A stretch of 64,000 nucleotides of DNA from PVC group bacterium (GTDB lineage Bacteria; Verrucomicrobiota; Kiritimatiellia; UBA8416), in contig PXBF01000111.1 in the NCBI GenBank assembly GCA_003567005.1, positions 44,193 through 108,192 of the forward strand, written 5' to 3'. Shown piece after piece: positions 28,395 through 38,782 of this stretch. The translations under genes and the position numbers were made by a program. The number at the start of each line of letters is the position of its first letter. Within the stretch, counting starts at the first letter, position 1. The notes under the pieces were generated by a model. It was not told where the DNA came from, did not search any database, and saw only the letters and a program-made list of their open reading frames with translations.

Positions 28395-31220
28395 ATGGTG
28401 CGAAAGTTGATGTGGATGGCTTTTGTGGCTTGTGGCGCGATGGTATTCTTGCTCATGCAGGCAGAGGCTGCCGAGAGAGAGGTGCAACCGCCTGATTTTA
28501 CAAAAGGCGAAGGGCCTGATGTGAGCGAGGTTCCCCGAGGGTGGTTTTTGCATTTTTACGGAACGCATGGCTGGATCTACGGTTCAACCAATGCCGAACG
28601 CGATCATGCCCGCCAGATTCTGGTGACCAATGTTCCGCGTTTTTCGGAAATCAGTGGTTCGCTTTTTCCGGGTGACGTGATTCTTGGGGTCAATGGAAAG
28701 CTGTTTGACCGTCATGCTGTTTTCCAGTTTCGTGAATTTTCGATTCCTGCTACGCGTGCGGGTGAGAGTCTAAGCATCATTATGTGGCGTCCGGGCTGGG
28801 ACGAACCGCAAACGGTCTTGGTAGAGCCGCGTGATGGCCGCCCCGACTTTACAAGTGCGGATCCCACGATTCTGACGGATGAGGATATTGCCGTTGCGCA
28901 AAATCTTGGGGCTACCGGGCTAAAGGGGTGGATGTTCGGGAGTGAACAAGTCGGGCATCAGACCGATATCCGCCATTTGAAGCGTGCCCACCAGATTTAT
29001 ATTACGCATGTAGATGAAGGTTCTCCTGCTGATGGCATTTTTCAGGTAGGGGATGTAATCGTGGGGGTAGACAACGAGCCGTTTGAGAATCATGCCCGCC
29101 GCTTTCTGGGTGAGGCACTTACGCAGGCGGAGACCGAGGAAGGCGGCGGCAAACTCCATCTGCTACGCTGGCGAGAGGGGGAGACGGAACCGGTCACCCT
29201 GCAGCTCGACGTGTTGGGTACATATAGCGACACGGTTCCTTGGAATTGCCCGAAGAGCGAACGAATCGTCGAAAATGCCTTAGCGTATCTTGCAGATCGT
29301 GAAGGGATTACAGGCAACGGTCTTGCTATTCCGGCTTTGGTGCAATCGCTTGGGTTGCTGGCAACCGGTGATGCACGTTTTTTGCCAAGCGTGCGAGAGC
29401 ATGCCGAGCTGATTGTGCAACAAGTGGCTGAGGCGGGTGAGGCGTTACCTGACAGCGGTATGCAGAGCTGGAGTTGGGGATACATCAACCTCTTCCTGAC
29501 GGAATATTATCTGGCGACCGGAGACCGACAGGTGCTGCCGACCATTGAGACGTATAGTCATGCCATTGCGTATGGTCAGTCCATGGGCGGGACTTGGGGA
29601 CATAGTATGACGGCGCGGGATGCTGTGACGGGCGAGCCACGCCCTGTTGGCGGCTATGGCACGCTCAATCAGTCGAGCACGCTTTGCTGGATTACACTGA
29701 TTCTGGCAAGGCGAAGCGGCGTGACGTCCCCGTTAATCGAAAGTGCCATACAAAAGAAACATCAGTTTCTGAACAACTTCATTGATGTCGGTAGCGTGAC
29801 GTATGGGGAAAATCTTCCTGGTGGTTTGATTTACGATGAGAACGGCAGGACGGCGGCAGCTGCGGTCGGCTATGCGCTGCTGGGAGATGGAAAAGGCACG
29901 GACTTTTTCAGTCGTATGAGTGTGGCATCGCATTCGATTCGCGAACACGGTCACACGGGGCATTTCTGGAGCGACCTCTGGGGCGGGCTTGGTGCTAGGC
30001 GCGCGGGGCAGGAGGCGTTGACGGCCTTCTTGCGTGAGGATCTTTGGCGCCTTGATCTGGAGCGTCGTTGGGACGGTGGATTTGACTTCCAGCCTGTCGG
30101 AGGCGTTTACAGCAACTGGGGAACAACAGGACAGCGTCTGCTACTATTCAGTATTCCGCGTCAGCAATTGGCGATTGCGGGACGCGAAGTATTAACAACG
30201 GTGTTGACGCCCGAAGAGGTGGCGGATGTCATCGAGGCGGGGCGTCTTCCTGCAGGTATGGTTCGTTGGCCGGATAAGTTCAAGGGGCTTTCGACGCAAG
30301 CGTTGCTTCGTAAGTTGGGTCACTGGTCTCCCGTGGCACGCGAACAGGCCGCTATCGCGTTGGCCGCGAACGAGGACGCGGCACCCCCATTGGATGCATT
30401 GCGTGAAATGCTGCAAGCTGAGAACCGTTATGCACGCTATGGTGCTTGCAAAGCCTTGCGGCATCTCGGATCACGGGCACAACCCGTCGTGGATGATTTG
30501 ATTGCCTTGCTGGATGCTGAGGATCGGGTTCTGCAGATCAATGCCATTCTGGCTCTGGGGCAGTCAGATGACCCGCGCGCCGTGGATGCTCTATTCGATA
30601 TGGCGGCTCGACAACTGGATCATGATCCCTACGACGTCGTTCATCGGCGAACTGCGGATGCGCTCTTTGGCAGAGGCAATCTGCTTAACCGGGCACATGC
30701 GGTTGAGGACCGTGATCGCAAGCTGGATGCGACGCGTGCACTGTTGACATCCAAGCAGGGTTCCACCCGTAGCACGATCGCTGATCATGTGTTACGAGAA
30801 CTTACGCTTGAAGAGTTCAAGGCGCTTTGGCCTGAAATTCAACATGCAAGGGCTACTTATGCGATTGGTTACAATACCGCCATCCAGATGGAAACCTTGC
30901 GGCGCTTGCAAGCATTCCGGGTGCGGGAAGGTATCGACGATGCTGTTGCATATCTTACGGGCATGTGGGGGCATGGCAGTCAACGTCGTGTGCCTGAAGT
31001 GCTGGACATCTTGCGCGGATATGGTGCGCATGTTCGTGTCGCGATTCCTGAACTGGAAGAAGCTGCACATTATTTTGAACATGAAGAAACCAATTTCCCG
31101 CGTCATCTGTCGCTAGGCAAAGCAGAAGCGGTACGAGCATTCATTGAGGAATTGGAAGCTATGGAAGATCCGGGAGAGGGTGCCGAGCCATTGATCTCGA
31201 TTGCTGCTGGTTGGCGATAA
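28395..31220 (+). CDS. DUF6288-like secreted protein with two PDZ-like regions and HEAT-like repeats
   Basis: Signal peptide; LGATGLKGWMFG...QIYITHVDEGSPADGIFQVGDVIVGVDNEPF; C-terminal HEAT-like helices (ACKALRHLGSRAQPVVDDLIALLDAED). Confidence 0.8.
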   Translation: MVRKLMWMAFVACGAMVFLLMQAEAAEREVQPPDFTKGEGPDVSEVPRGWFLHFYGTHGWIYGSTNAERDHARQILVTNVPRFSEISGSLFPGDVILGVNGKLFDRHAVFQFREFSIPATRAGESLSIIMWRPGWDEPQTVLVEPRDGRPDFTSADPTILTDEDIAVAQNLGATGLKGWMFGSEQVGHQTDIRHLKRAHQIYITHVDEGSPADGIFQVGDVIVGVDNEPFENHARRFLGEALTQAETEEGGGKLHLLRWREGETEPVTLQLDVLGTYSDTVPWNCPKSERIVENALAYLADREGITGNGLAIPALVQSLGLLATGDARFLPSVREHAELIVQQVAEAGEALPDSGMQSWSWGYINLFLTEYYLATGDRQVLPTIETYSHAIAYGQSMGGTWGHSMTARDAVTGEPRPVGGYGTLNQSSTLCWITLILARRSGVTSPLIESAIQKKHQFLNNFIDVGSVTYGENLPGGLIYDENGRTAAAAVGYALLGDGKGTDFFSRMSVASHSIREHGHTGHFWSDLWGGLGARRAGQEALTAFLREDLWRLDLERRWDGGFDFQPVGGVYSNWGTTGQRLLLFSIPRQQLAIAGREVLTTVLTPEEVADVIEAGRLPAGMVRWPDKFKGLSTQALLRKLGHWSPVAREQAAIALAANEDAAPPLDALREMLQAENRYARYGACKALRHLGSRAQPVVDDLIALLDAEDRVLQINAILALGQSDDPRAVDALFDMAARQLDHDPYDVVHRRTADALFGRGNLLNRAHAVEDRDRKLDATRALLTSKQGSTRSTIADHVLRELTLEEFKALWPEIQHARATYAIGYNTAIQMETLRRLQAFRVREGIDDAVAYLTGMWGHGSQRRVPEVLDILRGYGAHVRVAIPELEEAAHYFEHEETNFPRHLSLGKAEAVRAFIEELEAMEDPGEGAEPLISIAAGWR

Positions 31221-31339
31221 CCGCCGCCAGAAATCGAGCCTTGCGTTTGTGGCATGCGCTCTGGCCCCGTCAATCACGAGATGCAATGGATTGTCTCACA
31301 AGATTTAAAAGGCTATTTTCATGAATGAAAGGAGCAAAT

Positions 31340-32740
31340 GTGAATTGCGAACATGATGTGGCGGATGTGTTGGATCGTTGCCGTGATATGTTTTTGCATG
31401 TCAAGGGGCAGGATCGATTGTTTACACGCGATTTTTCGGTGGAAGAATTACAGGGACGTCGCCGGAAACTTGCCGATAAAATCGGTCCTGATGCTTATGC
31501 CTTGATCCCGGCTGCCCCTGCGCAAGCGGGACACCGGGCTTGTCAGGATGCCACATTCTACTACTTTACGGGGTTGGATGTCCTGCAGTCCTTTTTGCTG
31601 GTGCGAGGCAAAGATGCACACAGCACGGTATTTCTCCCGCCGCGCGATGAAGTTGAAGGCGAGGCCGACGATCGCCTTGGTTTTGAGGAAGCCGATATGA
31701 TCCGCGCGCGCCTTGGGTTCGATGATGCCCAGCCCATCGAACAGATGGGTGTTGCCTTGCAGCAGGTCGGAACACTCTATATGCCGTTTTGCGAAAGTGA
31801 GGGCGGGGGGGTTACCCGGTTTCAGGCCAATGGTTGTGCCCAGAAACGTGAAGCATCTGAGTGGGATGGCGTGGAACCTCGTCATAAGGTTCTACTTCGC
31901 AAACTGAGAGAGCGCTTCCCTCGCATGCAGATTGAAGATGCTAGCGATATGATAGGACGTCTGCGCCGCATCAAGAGTTCGGCCGAAATTGAAGTGTTGC
32001 GTCAGGCCGGGTATCTGTCGGCGCTCATTATGAATGAGTCCATGAAGGCCACGCATGCGGGTATGTGCGAAAGCCAATTGGAAGGCATTGCCAAGTATAT
32101 ATATTCCACTTACGGGAACTGCGATCTGGGCTATGGCGTGATTGCTGCCAGCGGCAAGCGTATTGTTAATGGTCACTATCACTTCAATAACTGTTTGCTG
32201 CAGGATGGTGAGGTTGTATTGATGGATTGTGGGCCAGACCTGCGCCATTACTCAAGCGACATCGCGCGAATTTGGCCGGTATCGGGAATCTATAGCGATT
32301 GGCACCGCCAGATTTATGGGTTCATTGTGGAATATCACAAAATACTGCTCCGTTTAATCCGGCCCGGGATATTTGCTCAGGATGCTTATGCAGAGGCCAG
32401 AGCGTGTATGCGCAAGGATTTTGTGCCGGCCTTTTTTCCGGATGGGAATCTACCGGAGCCCATCGACCGCATGCTGAGCGGGGGCGGCCCTTATAATCAT
32501 TGTGTCGGACTCAGCGTCCATGATTTTGTGGGCAAATGGCGTGATGAAGTTATCGAAGAGGGGATGGTGTTTGTCGTCGATCCTATGGCCATGTTTCGCG
32601 ATCGTCAGCAGTACATCCGTGTGGAGGATACGATCGTGGTTACCCGCGATGGTTGCGAGCGCTTAACTGGAGCAGCCCCGATCGAACTGGATGAAGTGGA
32701 AGCACTGATGAAGGAAAAAAGTAATATCTTTGCAACATAG
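31340..32740 (+). CDS. M24 family metallopeptidase, second paralogue
   Basis: VVLMDCGPDLRHYSSDIARIWPVSG, HCVGLSVHD, EEGMVFVVDP; likely GTG start after aaaggag. Confidence 0.88.
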   Translation: MNCEHDVADVLDRCRDMFLHVKGQDRLFTRDFSVEELQGRRRKLADKIGPDAYALIPAAPAQAGHRACQDATFYYFTGLDVLQSFLLVRGKDAHSTVFLPPRDEVEGEADDRLGFEEADMIRARLGFDDAQPIEQMGVALQQVGTLYMPFCESEGGGVTRFQANGCAQKREASEWDGVEPRHKVLLRKLRERFPRMQIEDASDMIGRLRRIKSSAEIEVLRQAGYLSALIMNESMKATHAGMCESQLEGIAKYIYSTYGNCDLGYGVIAASGKRIVNGHYHFNNCLLQDGEVVLMDCGPDLRHYSSDIARIWPVSGIYSDWHRQIYGFIVEYHKILLRLIRPGIFAQDAYAEARACMRKDFVPAFFPDGNLPEPIDRMLSGGGPYNHCVGLSVHDFVGKWRDEVIEEGMVFVVDPMAMFRDRQQYIRVEDTIVVTRDGCERLTGAAPIELDEVEALMKEKSNIFAT

Positions 32741-32790
32741 TCAGAAGTCAGCTGTAGATATTTCTGTTTCCGGTGCGGTGACTGTGGTTG

Positions 32791-34284
32791 TTATTCGAGC
32801 GTTGTTGCCAGCCATTGTGCCACGCGTGTTTCGTCTTCGTCGCTCCAACCGGTGAAAGCATTGTTCATGATTTCCCGGTAATCGGAGGAGGGTGATTTGC
32901 GGAGGCTGTAGCCTTGGTCAAGGTATAGACCGCGTTTGGCTTGGCGTTGGAATTGTGCGAACGTATGGCGCCGGTAGTCCTCCCAAATCCGCAAGGTTTC
33001 TTTTCGGTCGATTACGGACTCGAGCAAGTTCGTCATTTCGCGAACCCGATCCGGCTCGATTGTTGCCAGATCGTTTAACTCGCCGGGATCTTCTGCCAGA
33101 TTGAACAATCGCGAAGGATAGCCCTCGTGAATGATCAGCTTGTATTGATCTTTGACCAGCATGTGTGACATGGTATTCGTTGTGACACCGCAATAGGTCG
33201 CTAGTGCCCAACCACGGCTTTCGTTGGTTTCGCCACGTGCCAGCGGCAGCAGCGATTCGCCCGAGAAACAAGACCGTGGCGGTATGTCTGCCAAGTCGCA
33301 AATGGTTGGTGCGATATCGATCAAGCTGACAGGGCTTTCAATCACTTGTCCGGCTGTTATGCCAGGCCCTGCAAGGATGAGTGGAACACGGACGGATCCT
33401 TCGAAAAGACTCATTTTGTAGTATTGCTGATGCTCCATGGCAAGTTCACCGTGGTCGCTGGAAAAGATGATTGTGGTGTTTTCTGCGAGGCCACAGTCGT
33501 TCAGTGCTTTTACCAGTTCACCAACCATGGCATCCGCTTCTGCGCACATGGCGAAGTAGACCCTGCGTACGCGTCGCACGGTGTCTGCATCGAGGCCGTT
33601 GCGCCAGGCCTTGGCTTTGAATTGGTAAACATTGGCCGGATGATTGGTTTCATCGAGAGGTGGTGCGTCTATGAGGTCTTCGTTGATTTTATCAAGCCAA
33701 TACGCATTGGTATGGAATGCGGCATGCACCAAACCAGGGTTCAGGCAAAGGAAGAAGGGGCGTCCCTCTGGGCCTTCATCCGCTTTCTTTTTTAGAAAGT
33801 CAGCCGCCTGATCAAACATGTGCCAATCGGCCTGGTGAAAGCGGTGATTGCGGTCGGGGGCCACCTTGATGCTTTGCGCTGCATCTTCATTCATTACCGG
33901 CAAGTTGCGCACATTTAATGGTTCCAGCAAATCGGCGACACGGTTCATGATCGAATGGTGTCCCGTGAGATGATCATCATGTTTTCCCAGCAAAAGAACC
34001 TCGTGGGTTGCACGCAGCCCGCGGTCGTATGTCCACATGCCTGTTTCGAGTCCCTTGAAGTTATTCCAACTTTCGCATTCATGCGTGTAGGTGCCCGAAA
34101 GCATGTTTGCGCGTGAGGGACAGCAAATCGGGTTGCTACAGTATGTGTTGGCAAAGCGCGTGCCGTTGGCTGCCAGCGCGTCGATATTGGGTGTCGCTTG
34201 CTCCATAGCGGGGTGATAGCCTTGGCACCCGAGCATGCGTCCATCCCAGCTCTCCATATGAATCATGAGGATATTCGGTTTCAT
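32791..34284 (-). CDS. Type I sulfatase
   Basis: NILMIHMESWDGRMLGCQG, CxPSR formylglycine motif in SNPICCPSRANMLSG, FSSDHGELAMEHQ. Confidence 0.92.
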   Translation of the reverse strand: MKPNILMIHMESWDGRMLGCQGYHPAMEQATPNIDALAANGTRFANTYCSNPICCPSRANMLSGTYTHECESWNNFKGLETGMWTYDRGLRATHEVLLLGKHDDHLTGHHSIMNRVADLLEPLNVRNLPVMNEDAAQSIKVAPDRNHRFHQADWHMFDQAADFLKKKADEGPEGRPFFLCLNPGLVHAAFHTNAYWLDKINEDLIDAPPLDETNHPANVYQFKAKAWRNGLDADTVRRVRRVYFAMCAEADAMVGELVKALNDCGLAENTTIIFSSDHGELAMEHQQYYKMSLFEGSVRVPLILAGPGITAGQVIESPVSLIDIAPTICDLADIPPRSCFSGESLLPLARGETNESRGWALATYCGVTTNTMSHMLVKDQYKLIIHEGYPSRLFNLAEDPGELNDLATIEPDRVREMTNLLESVIDRKETLRIWEDYRRHTFAQFQRQAKRGLYLDQGYSLRKSPSSDYREIMNNAFTGWSDEDETRVAQWLATTLE

Positions 34285-34376
34285 GAATCTCCTTTTGTTG
34301 GTGATGCTCAGTCGATAGTATCTGTGAGATGGTTCGTATGTAAACAGCATTTTGGGATAGGCAGATGAGGTAGGCA

Positions 34377-35429
34377 ATGGAAGATACATTGACGCGGGAA
34401 GAAGTAAAGCGTGTGATAGAGGGGCGTGGCTGTGCGCGGCGCGTACCGATTATGTTTCAGAAGTGGTGTGGGCCCAATCTGTATGATAACCCTGCGCATC
34501 GGGATCGGTTGCATAAACTGTTGGCGGCACATCCGCAGGACGTACAATTTATTCGCTGGCTGAATGTGCCGGTATGGGATCCGCCAGCAGATGATCCGCA
34601 TTATTGTTGGATGCACGGCAAACAGCCTGATACGCCTGTGCATGCAGCGCATGATGCGGCGGCCCCGTTGTCCGACTGGGCGATGCTAGATGATATTCTG
34701 GAGCATTTTCCATCTGCTGATTATCCTGGGTTATTGGTTCATAACCCGGAGGAGAATGGGTCGTATCGGGCTGGGCATTGGTGGTACAACTACTTTGAGC
34801 GTCATTGGCAGTTGCGTGGCATGACGGATGCTCTGATGGACTATTATACGAACCCCGATGAGGTTCACCGCCTGTTTGAAGCACTCACCGCGTTTTATCT
34901 GGGGGTGATGAGGCGGATGAAGGCAGCGGGGGCGGATGGTATCTACGTAACGGATGATTTGGGTACCCAGACGGGCCCTTTCTTTTCTCCCGAAATCTTT
35001 GATGCCTTCTATGCGCCCTATTACAAGCGGCAAATTGATGCTGCGCATGAGATGGGGATGCATTTCTGGCTGCATGCCTGCGGGGATATCGATCTGCATT
35101 TGCAAAAATTGATCGATATGGGGCTGGATGTGATTCATCCCATTCAAAAATTTGCCATGCGTGCCGAGGACGCCGTTGCCAAATACGGGGGCAAGGTATG
35201 CTTCTGGGCCGGCTTTGATGTACAGCAAACGATTCCATATGGGACGCCCGAGGAGGTGCGGGCTGAAACACGGGACATGTTCGATTTGTATTTCCGAGAG
35301 GATGGAAGATTCATGTTTACACTTGGAAATGGTGCTACGCCGGATGTACCGATTGCCAGTCTTGAGGCATTGTTTGAGGAGTCGTATCGCTGTGCCTGGA
35401 AGAAGTGCCGTACTGTTGGTACAATGTGA
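34377..35429 (+). CDS. Uroporphyrinogen decarboxylase (URO-D) family protein
   Basis: GIYVTDDLGTQTGPFFSPEIFDAFYAPYYKRQIDAAHEMGMHFWLHACGDI, KVCFWAGFDVQQTIPYGTPEEV. Confidence 0.85.
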   Translation: MEDTLTREEVKRVIEGRGCARRVPIMFQKWCGPNLYDNPAHRDRLHKLLAAHPQDVQFIRWLNVPVWDPPADDPHYCWMHGKQPDTPVHAAHDAAAPLSDWAMLDDILEHFPSADYPGLLVHNPEENGSYRAGHWWYNYFERHWQLRGMTDALMDYYTNPDEVHRLFEALTAFYLGVMRRMKAAGADGIYVTDDLGTQTGPFFSPEIFDAFYAPYYKRQIDAAHEMGMHFWLHACGDIDLHLQKLIDMGLDVIHPIQKFAMRAEDAVAKYGGKVCFWAGFDVQQTIPYGTPEEVRAETRDMFDLYFREDGRFMFTLGNGATPDVPIASLEALFEESYRCAWKKCRTVGTM

Positions 35430-35578
35430 GCACCAAGCCTTGTAGCGGCGGGTTGTTTTTGTGATGATAGGTGACGTTTACATGAGAGCGTGGAGGAAAG
35501 GGCTCATGCAGGCACTTGGCATTGGCGATAAAGAGGATTGTTAGCAGAGCAAGACAAAAAAGAGAGGACAGTAAGGGA

Positions 35579-37306
35579 ATGTTGAAATTATTCATGTCGG
35601 GTCTGATGATTTTGGTGTGTACGCTTTCGTTTGGCTTTGCCGGTCAGGATGACCTGACGATTGATACCGTGTTTTTTGCACAGCAGCATGTACTGGAGCC
35701 GGATCATCCACACTTTGGGTTGGTCAGTGAATTAGAGGCTTTGGTCAAAGTGCAAGTGTATGCGGAAGCGACTGAGGTTGCTCCGTATGTCTTTGCTGTT
35801 TTGCAGCTCGGTAGAGAAACAAAAGAAATAGGGCTCAAAGGGCCACGTACCTTGCCGGCAAGGCCGGAGGGGGATCCGTTGCTCATGGAGCATCAGTATA
35901 GCGACAGTTATACTGGCATCATCCCGGCGAATTGGGTGAGGCCAGGGCTACAAGTTGCCATCGAACTGCGGGACTATGATTATCTTGATCTTCATCTCGA
36001 TGACCATGATTACGTCAATAGCGTTTCCGCCAACCGAATTACGGTGCTTGACCGTCGGACCTTTGATGATTTGGAGGTGGGAGCACCGAATCGGCTCGTT
36101 ATGAATATGTTTGATTTTCATTTCTTCGGGCAAGGTGGGGCCGTTGATTATCCGCAGGGTTGGGAGGCAGAGCTGAAGGCCAAACTACCTATTGCCGATT
36201 TGAGAGTTATTCAAGTTCCCCGTATCATGATGCGCGAGTTTGTGATGCAGCCGATTCTCGGGATGCCAGTCACGCGGTGGCGCAGTGAAGCAGATTTTGT
36301 CGAGAAGACCGGGGAGTCATTTGTGGGGGCACAATCGTTGTCCATGGCTTGGACGAGAGCTTTGAAGCGTGCTGCGGGTCATCACAATCCTTGGCGGGTG
36401 TATTATGGCAACATTTGCGGTGTCCATGCGGGGGGGCTTGGTGGTCAATTTCGTGGCGTTGGCAGCATGCATCGGCATGGTATTTTGATTCATGAGCTGG
36501 GGCATGCATTTGGATTGCCGCACTGGACGCATAACCGGCAATATCCGTATCGCTCAACGATGTATGGTGAAACGCCAGGTGAGGATGCACGGCCCAACGC
36601 GGGGCCGCATTGGGCATTTGATCTCGGCCGGCGCGATTTTATTTCGCCCCGTGAGAAACGCGACGGTGCTTTGGTTTGGAAATTAGACCCGATGGCTGGG
36701 GGCGGTCGCAGTAATTTAAAGGATTATATGTTCAAGCATTTTTCCGATTATTCCGTGATGCGCATGCGCAATTTGTTCAACAATCGCTTGGTTGTGTGGA
36801 ACGAGGATCTAGGGGAATATGCCAGATGGAATGCCGAGAGTGGTGCATATGACGACATCGTTGAGAATGATGGCGTGCAGTTTCCTGTCGAACGGGATGT
36901 CGATGTCATCAGCATTTTAGTGACAGCGCACCGGACGATACCCGATGCGAACATTGTGTATGCTCCAATTGGACCTTACGAGGCCGGACGCATCCGCCTG
37001 TTTGATGCCAATCGCGACGAGGATCGTCAGGATGCAGTGGCACTCGGCTACACAAGCGAGGATGGTAATGTCGCGCTTCGCGTTACGCAAGGCGGGACGG
37101 TAATGGCGTATATGCTTCCGGTTGCAATCCGCGAGAGCGATGAGGGTCGTGGGGATTTCGTTCGAAATGTAGCTGCAATTAATCTTTCTGCTGCTGATGG
37201 CGAAGTCACAAAAGTGGAAATGCTATATGATCCTGAATTAGTTACTCGTGGTCTAACGGATGAGAGTGAAGTGCTCTATACATGGAGCCAGAGCGAGGAT
37301 TTGTAG
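35579..37306 (+). CDS. Secreted metzincin-type zinc metalloprotease, M66-like
   Basis: Signal peptide MLKLFMSGLMILVCTLSFGFA; HELGHAFGLPHW (HExxHxxGxxH) and downstream STMYGE. Confidence 0.7.
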   Translation: MLKLFMSGLMILVCTLSFGFAGQDDLTIDTVFFAQQHVLEPDHPHFGLVSELEALVKVQVYAEATEVAPYVFAVLQLGRETKEIGLKGPRTLPARPEGDPLLMEHQYSDSYTGIIPANWVRPGLQVAIELRDYDYLDLHLDDHDYVNSVSANRITVLDRRTFDDLEVGAPNRLVMNMFDFHFFGQGGAVDYPQGWEAELKAKLPIADLRVIQVPRIMMREFVMQPILGMPVTRWRSEADFVEKTGESFVGAQSLSMAWTRALKRAAGHHNPWRVYYGNICGVHAGGLGGQFRGVGSMHRHGILIHELGHAFGLPHWTHNRQYPYRSTMYGETPGEDARPNAGPHWAFDLGRRDFISPREKRDGALVWKLDPMAGGGRSNLKDYMFKHFSDYSVMRMRNLFNNRLVVWNEDLGEYARWNAESGAYDDIVENDGVQFPVERDVDVISILVTAHRTIPDANIVYAPIGPYEAGRIRLFDANRDEDRQDAVALGYTSEDGNVALRVTQGGTVMAYMLPVAIRESDEGRGDFVRNVAAINLSAADGEVTKVEMLYDPELVTRGLTDESEVLYTWSQSEDL

Positions 37307-38565
37307 TAGCGCGTAAGTTGGGAGACGGAACATTTTTCTGTATTTGGAATGACGCATTGCCGCAGTTTGCATGGGGGAATGCGATTTACATGACGATGGA
37401 GACTGAGATGATGCGTTCGGATGTTGTTGAAGGGATTACATCAATGGTGCCAAGAGATCAAATGGATCCAACGGCGCGTTTGTTGCGTGATACATACGCC
37501 ATTACACCAGGGCTTCCTTTTTTGCAAGGTGAGTTTGGGTTCTATTCGCTGGAACGCTGGGCAGAGGAAGGTATGCCGCAAGATGTGGATCGCCGCGAAT
37601 TATTTGGCTATTCGCCACAGTCCCAGGTTGGTTTTGGCGGTTTGGGTTGGTGCGAGGCTGAATTCTTGCCTGCGTTTGAAGAGAAAATCTTAGAAGACCG
37701 GGGTGAGCATGAACTCGTGCAGGATCATGCTGGGCGACATGTGTTGTGCTTCAAGGGGAAACGCAGTGGTTTCATGCCTGAGTATGTGGATCATCCGGTA
37801 AAGGACATGCGTTCTTGGGAGGAACATTGCAAATGGCGGTTAGATCCACATGATGAGCGGCGTTTTGCTCATATCGAAGAGAGGGCGAAGGAAAGATATC
37901 CTAAAATCGCGAAAGGTATGCTCGTTACGCAAAGCTTGATTGGTGGATATATGTATCTACGCAGCCTGATTGGTCCGGGGGATTTGCTCTACAAGTTTTA
38001 TGATGAGCCGGAATTGATTCATGATTGCATGCAGACTTGGCTCGCTTTGGCACAGGCTGTGATTGCGAAACGTCAGGAATATGTGACGCTCGACCAAGTT
38101 TTCATTGCTGAAGATATTTGCTACAACCATGGCTCTTTGATATCGCCCGATATGATACGTGAATTTTTATTTCCTTATTATCAGGAATTGCTTTCCTCGA
38201 TCAAGGCGCGTCAACTCGATCCTTCGCGTCACCTGTATTTTCAGGTGGATACCGATGGTAATGCGCCGCCGGTCATTCCGCTATACAAGGAACTAGGCAT
38301 GGATGTGATGAGTCCGTTTGAGGTCGCCTCAGGTTGTGATGTGGTGGAAATCGGCAAACAGCATCCCGACCTCGTGATAAGCGGAGGAATCGACAAGCGT
38401 GTTCTGGCGGAAGGTAAGGATGCCATTGATCGGATGGTAGATCGTATCTTTCCGGCGATGCAGGCGCGTGGGGGATATATTCCAACCTGCGATCATGGCG
38501 TGCCCGCCGAGGTCTCCTATGAAAACTATTTGCACTATCGCAAGCGTGCATTGGAGTTTGCGTGA
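37282..38565 (+). CDS. URO-D family protein, second copy (start uncertain, 37282 or about 37390)
   Basis: FIAEDICYNHGSLISPDMIREFLFPYYQELLSSIKARQLDPSRHLYFQVDTDGNAPPVIPLYKELGMDVMSPFEVASGCD. Confidence 0.85.
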   Translation: MEPERGFVVARKLGDGTFFCIWNDALPQFAWGNAIYMTMETEMMRSDVVEGITSMVPRDQMDPTARLLRDTYAITPGLPFLQGEFGFYSLERWAEEGMPQDVDRRELFGYSPQSQVGFGGLGWCEAEFLPAFEEKILEDRGEHELVQDHAGRHVLCFKGKRSGFMPEYVDHPVKDMRSWEEHCKWRLDPHDERRFAHIEERAKERYPKIAKGMLVTQSLIGGYMYLRSLIGPGDLLYKFYDEPELIHDCMQTWLALAQAVIAKRQEYVTLDQVFIAEDICYNHGSLISPDMIREFLFPYYQELLSSIKARQLDPSRHLYFQVDTDGNAPPVIPLYKELGMDVMSPFEVASGCDVVEIGKQHPDLVISGGIDKRVLAEGKDAIDRMVDRIFPAMQARGGYIPTCDHGVPAEVSYENYLHYRKRALEFA

Positions 38566-38782
38566 TATGGCTGTGAAGGAATGGGAGGGGACGCGGCGCA
38601 TGGGGGATTTATTGCGTATTGGCAAGATTGAAAGCGCACGAGAATGAATCAGGAAGTATTGGTATGCTGCATGGATTCGTTTCTAATGCTGAATAGCCCC
38701 TTGTGCAGACCGGAACCATTCGGTACCCTCTTATCGCGTATAGTTTACTGCGGATGACGCGATAATCACGAAGAGGTGTTTT

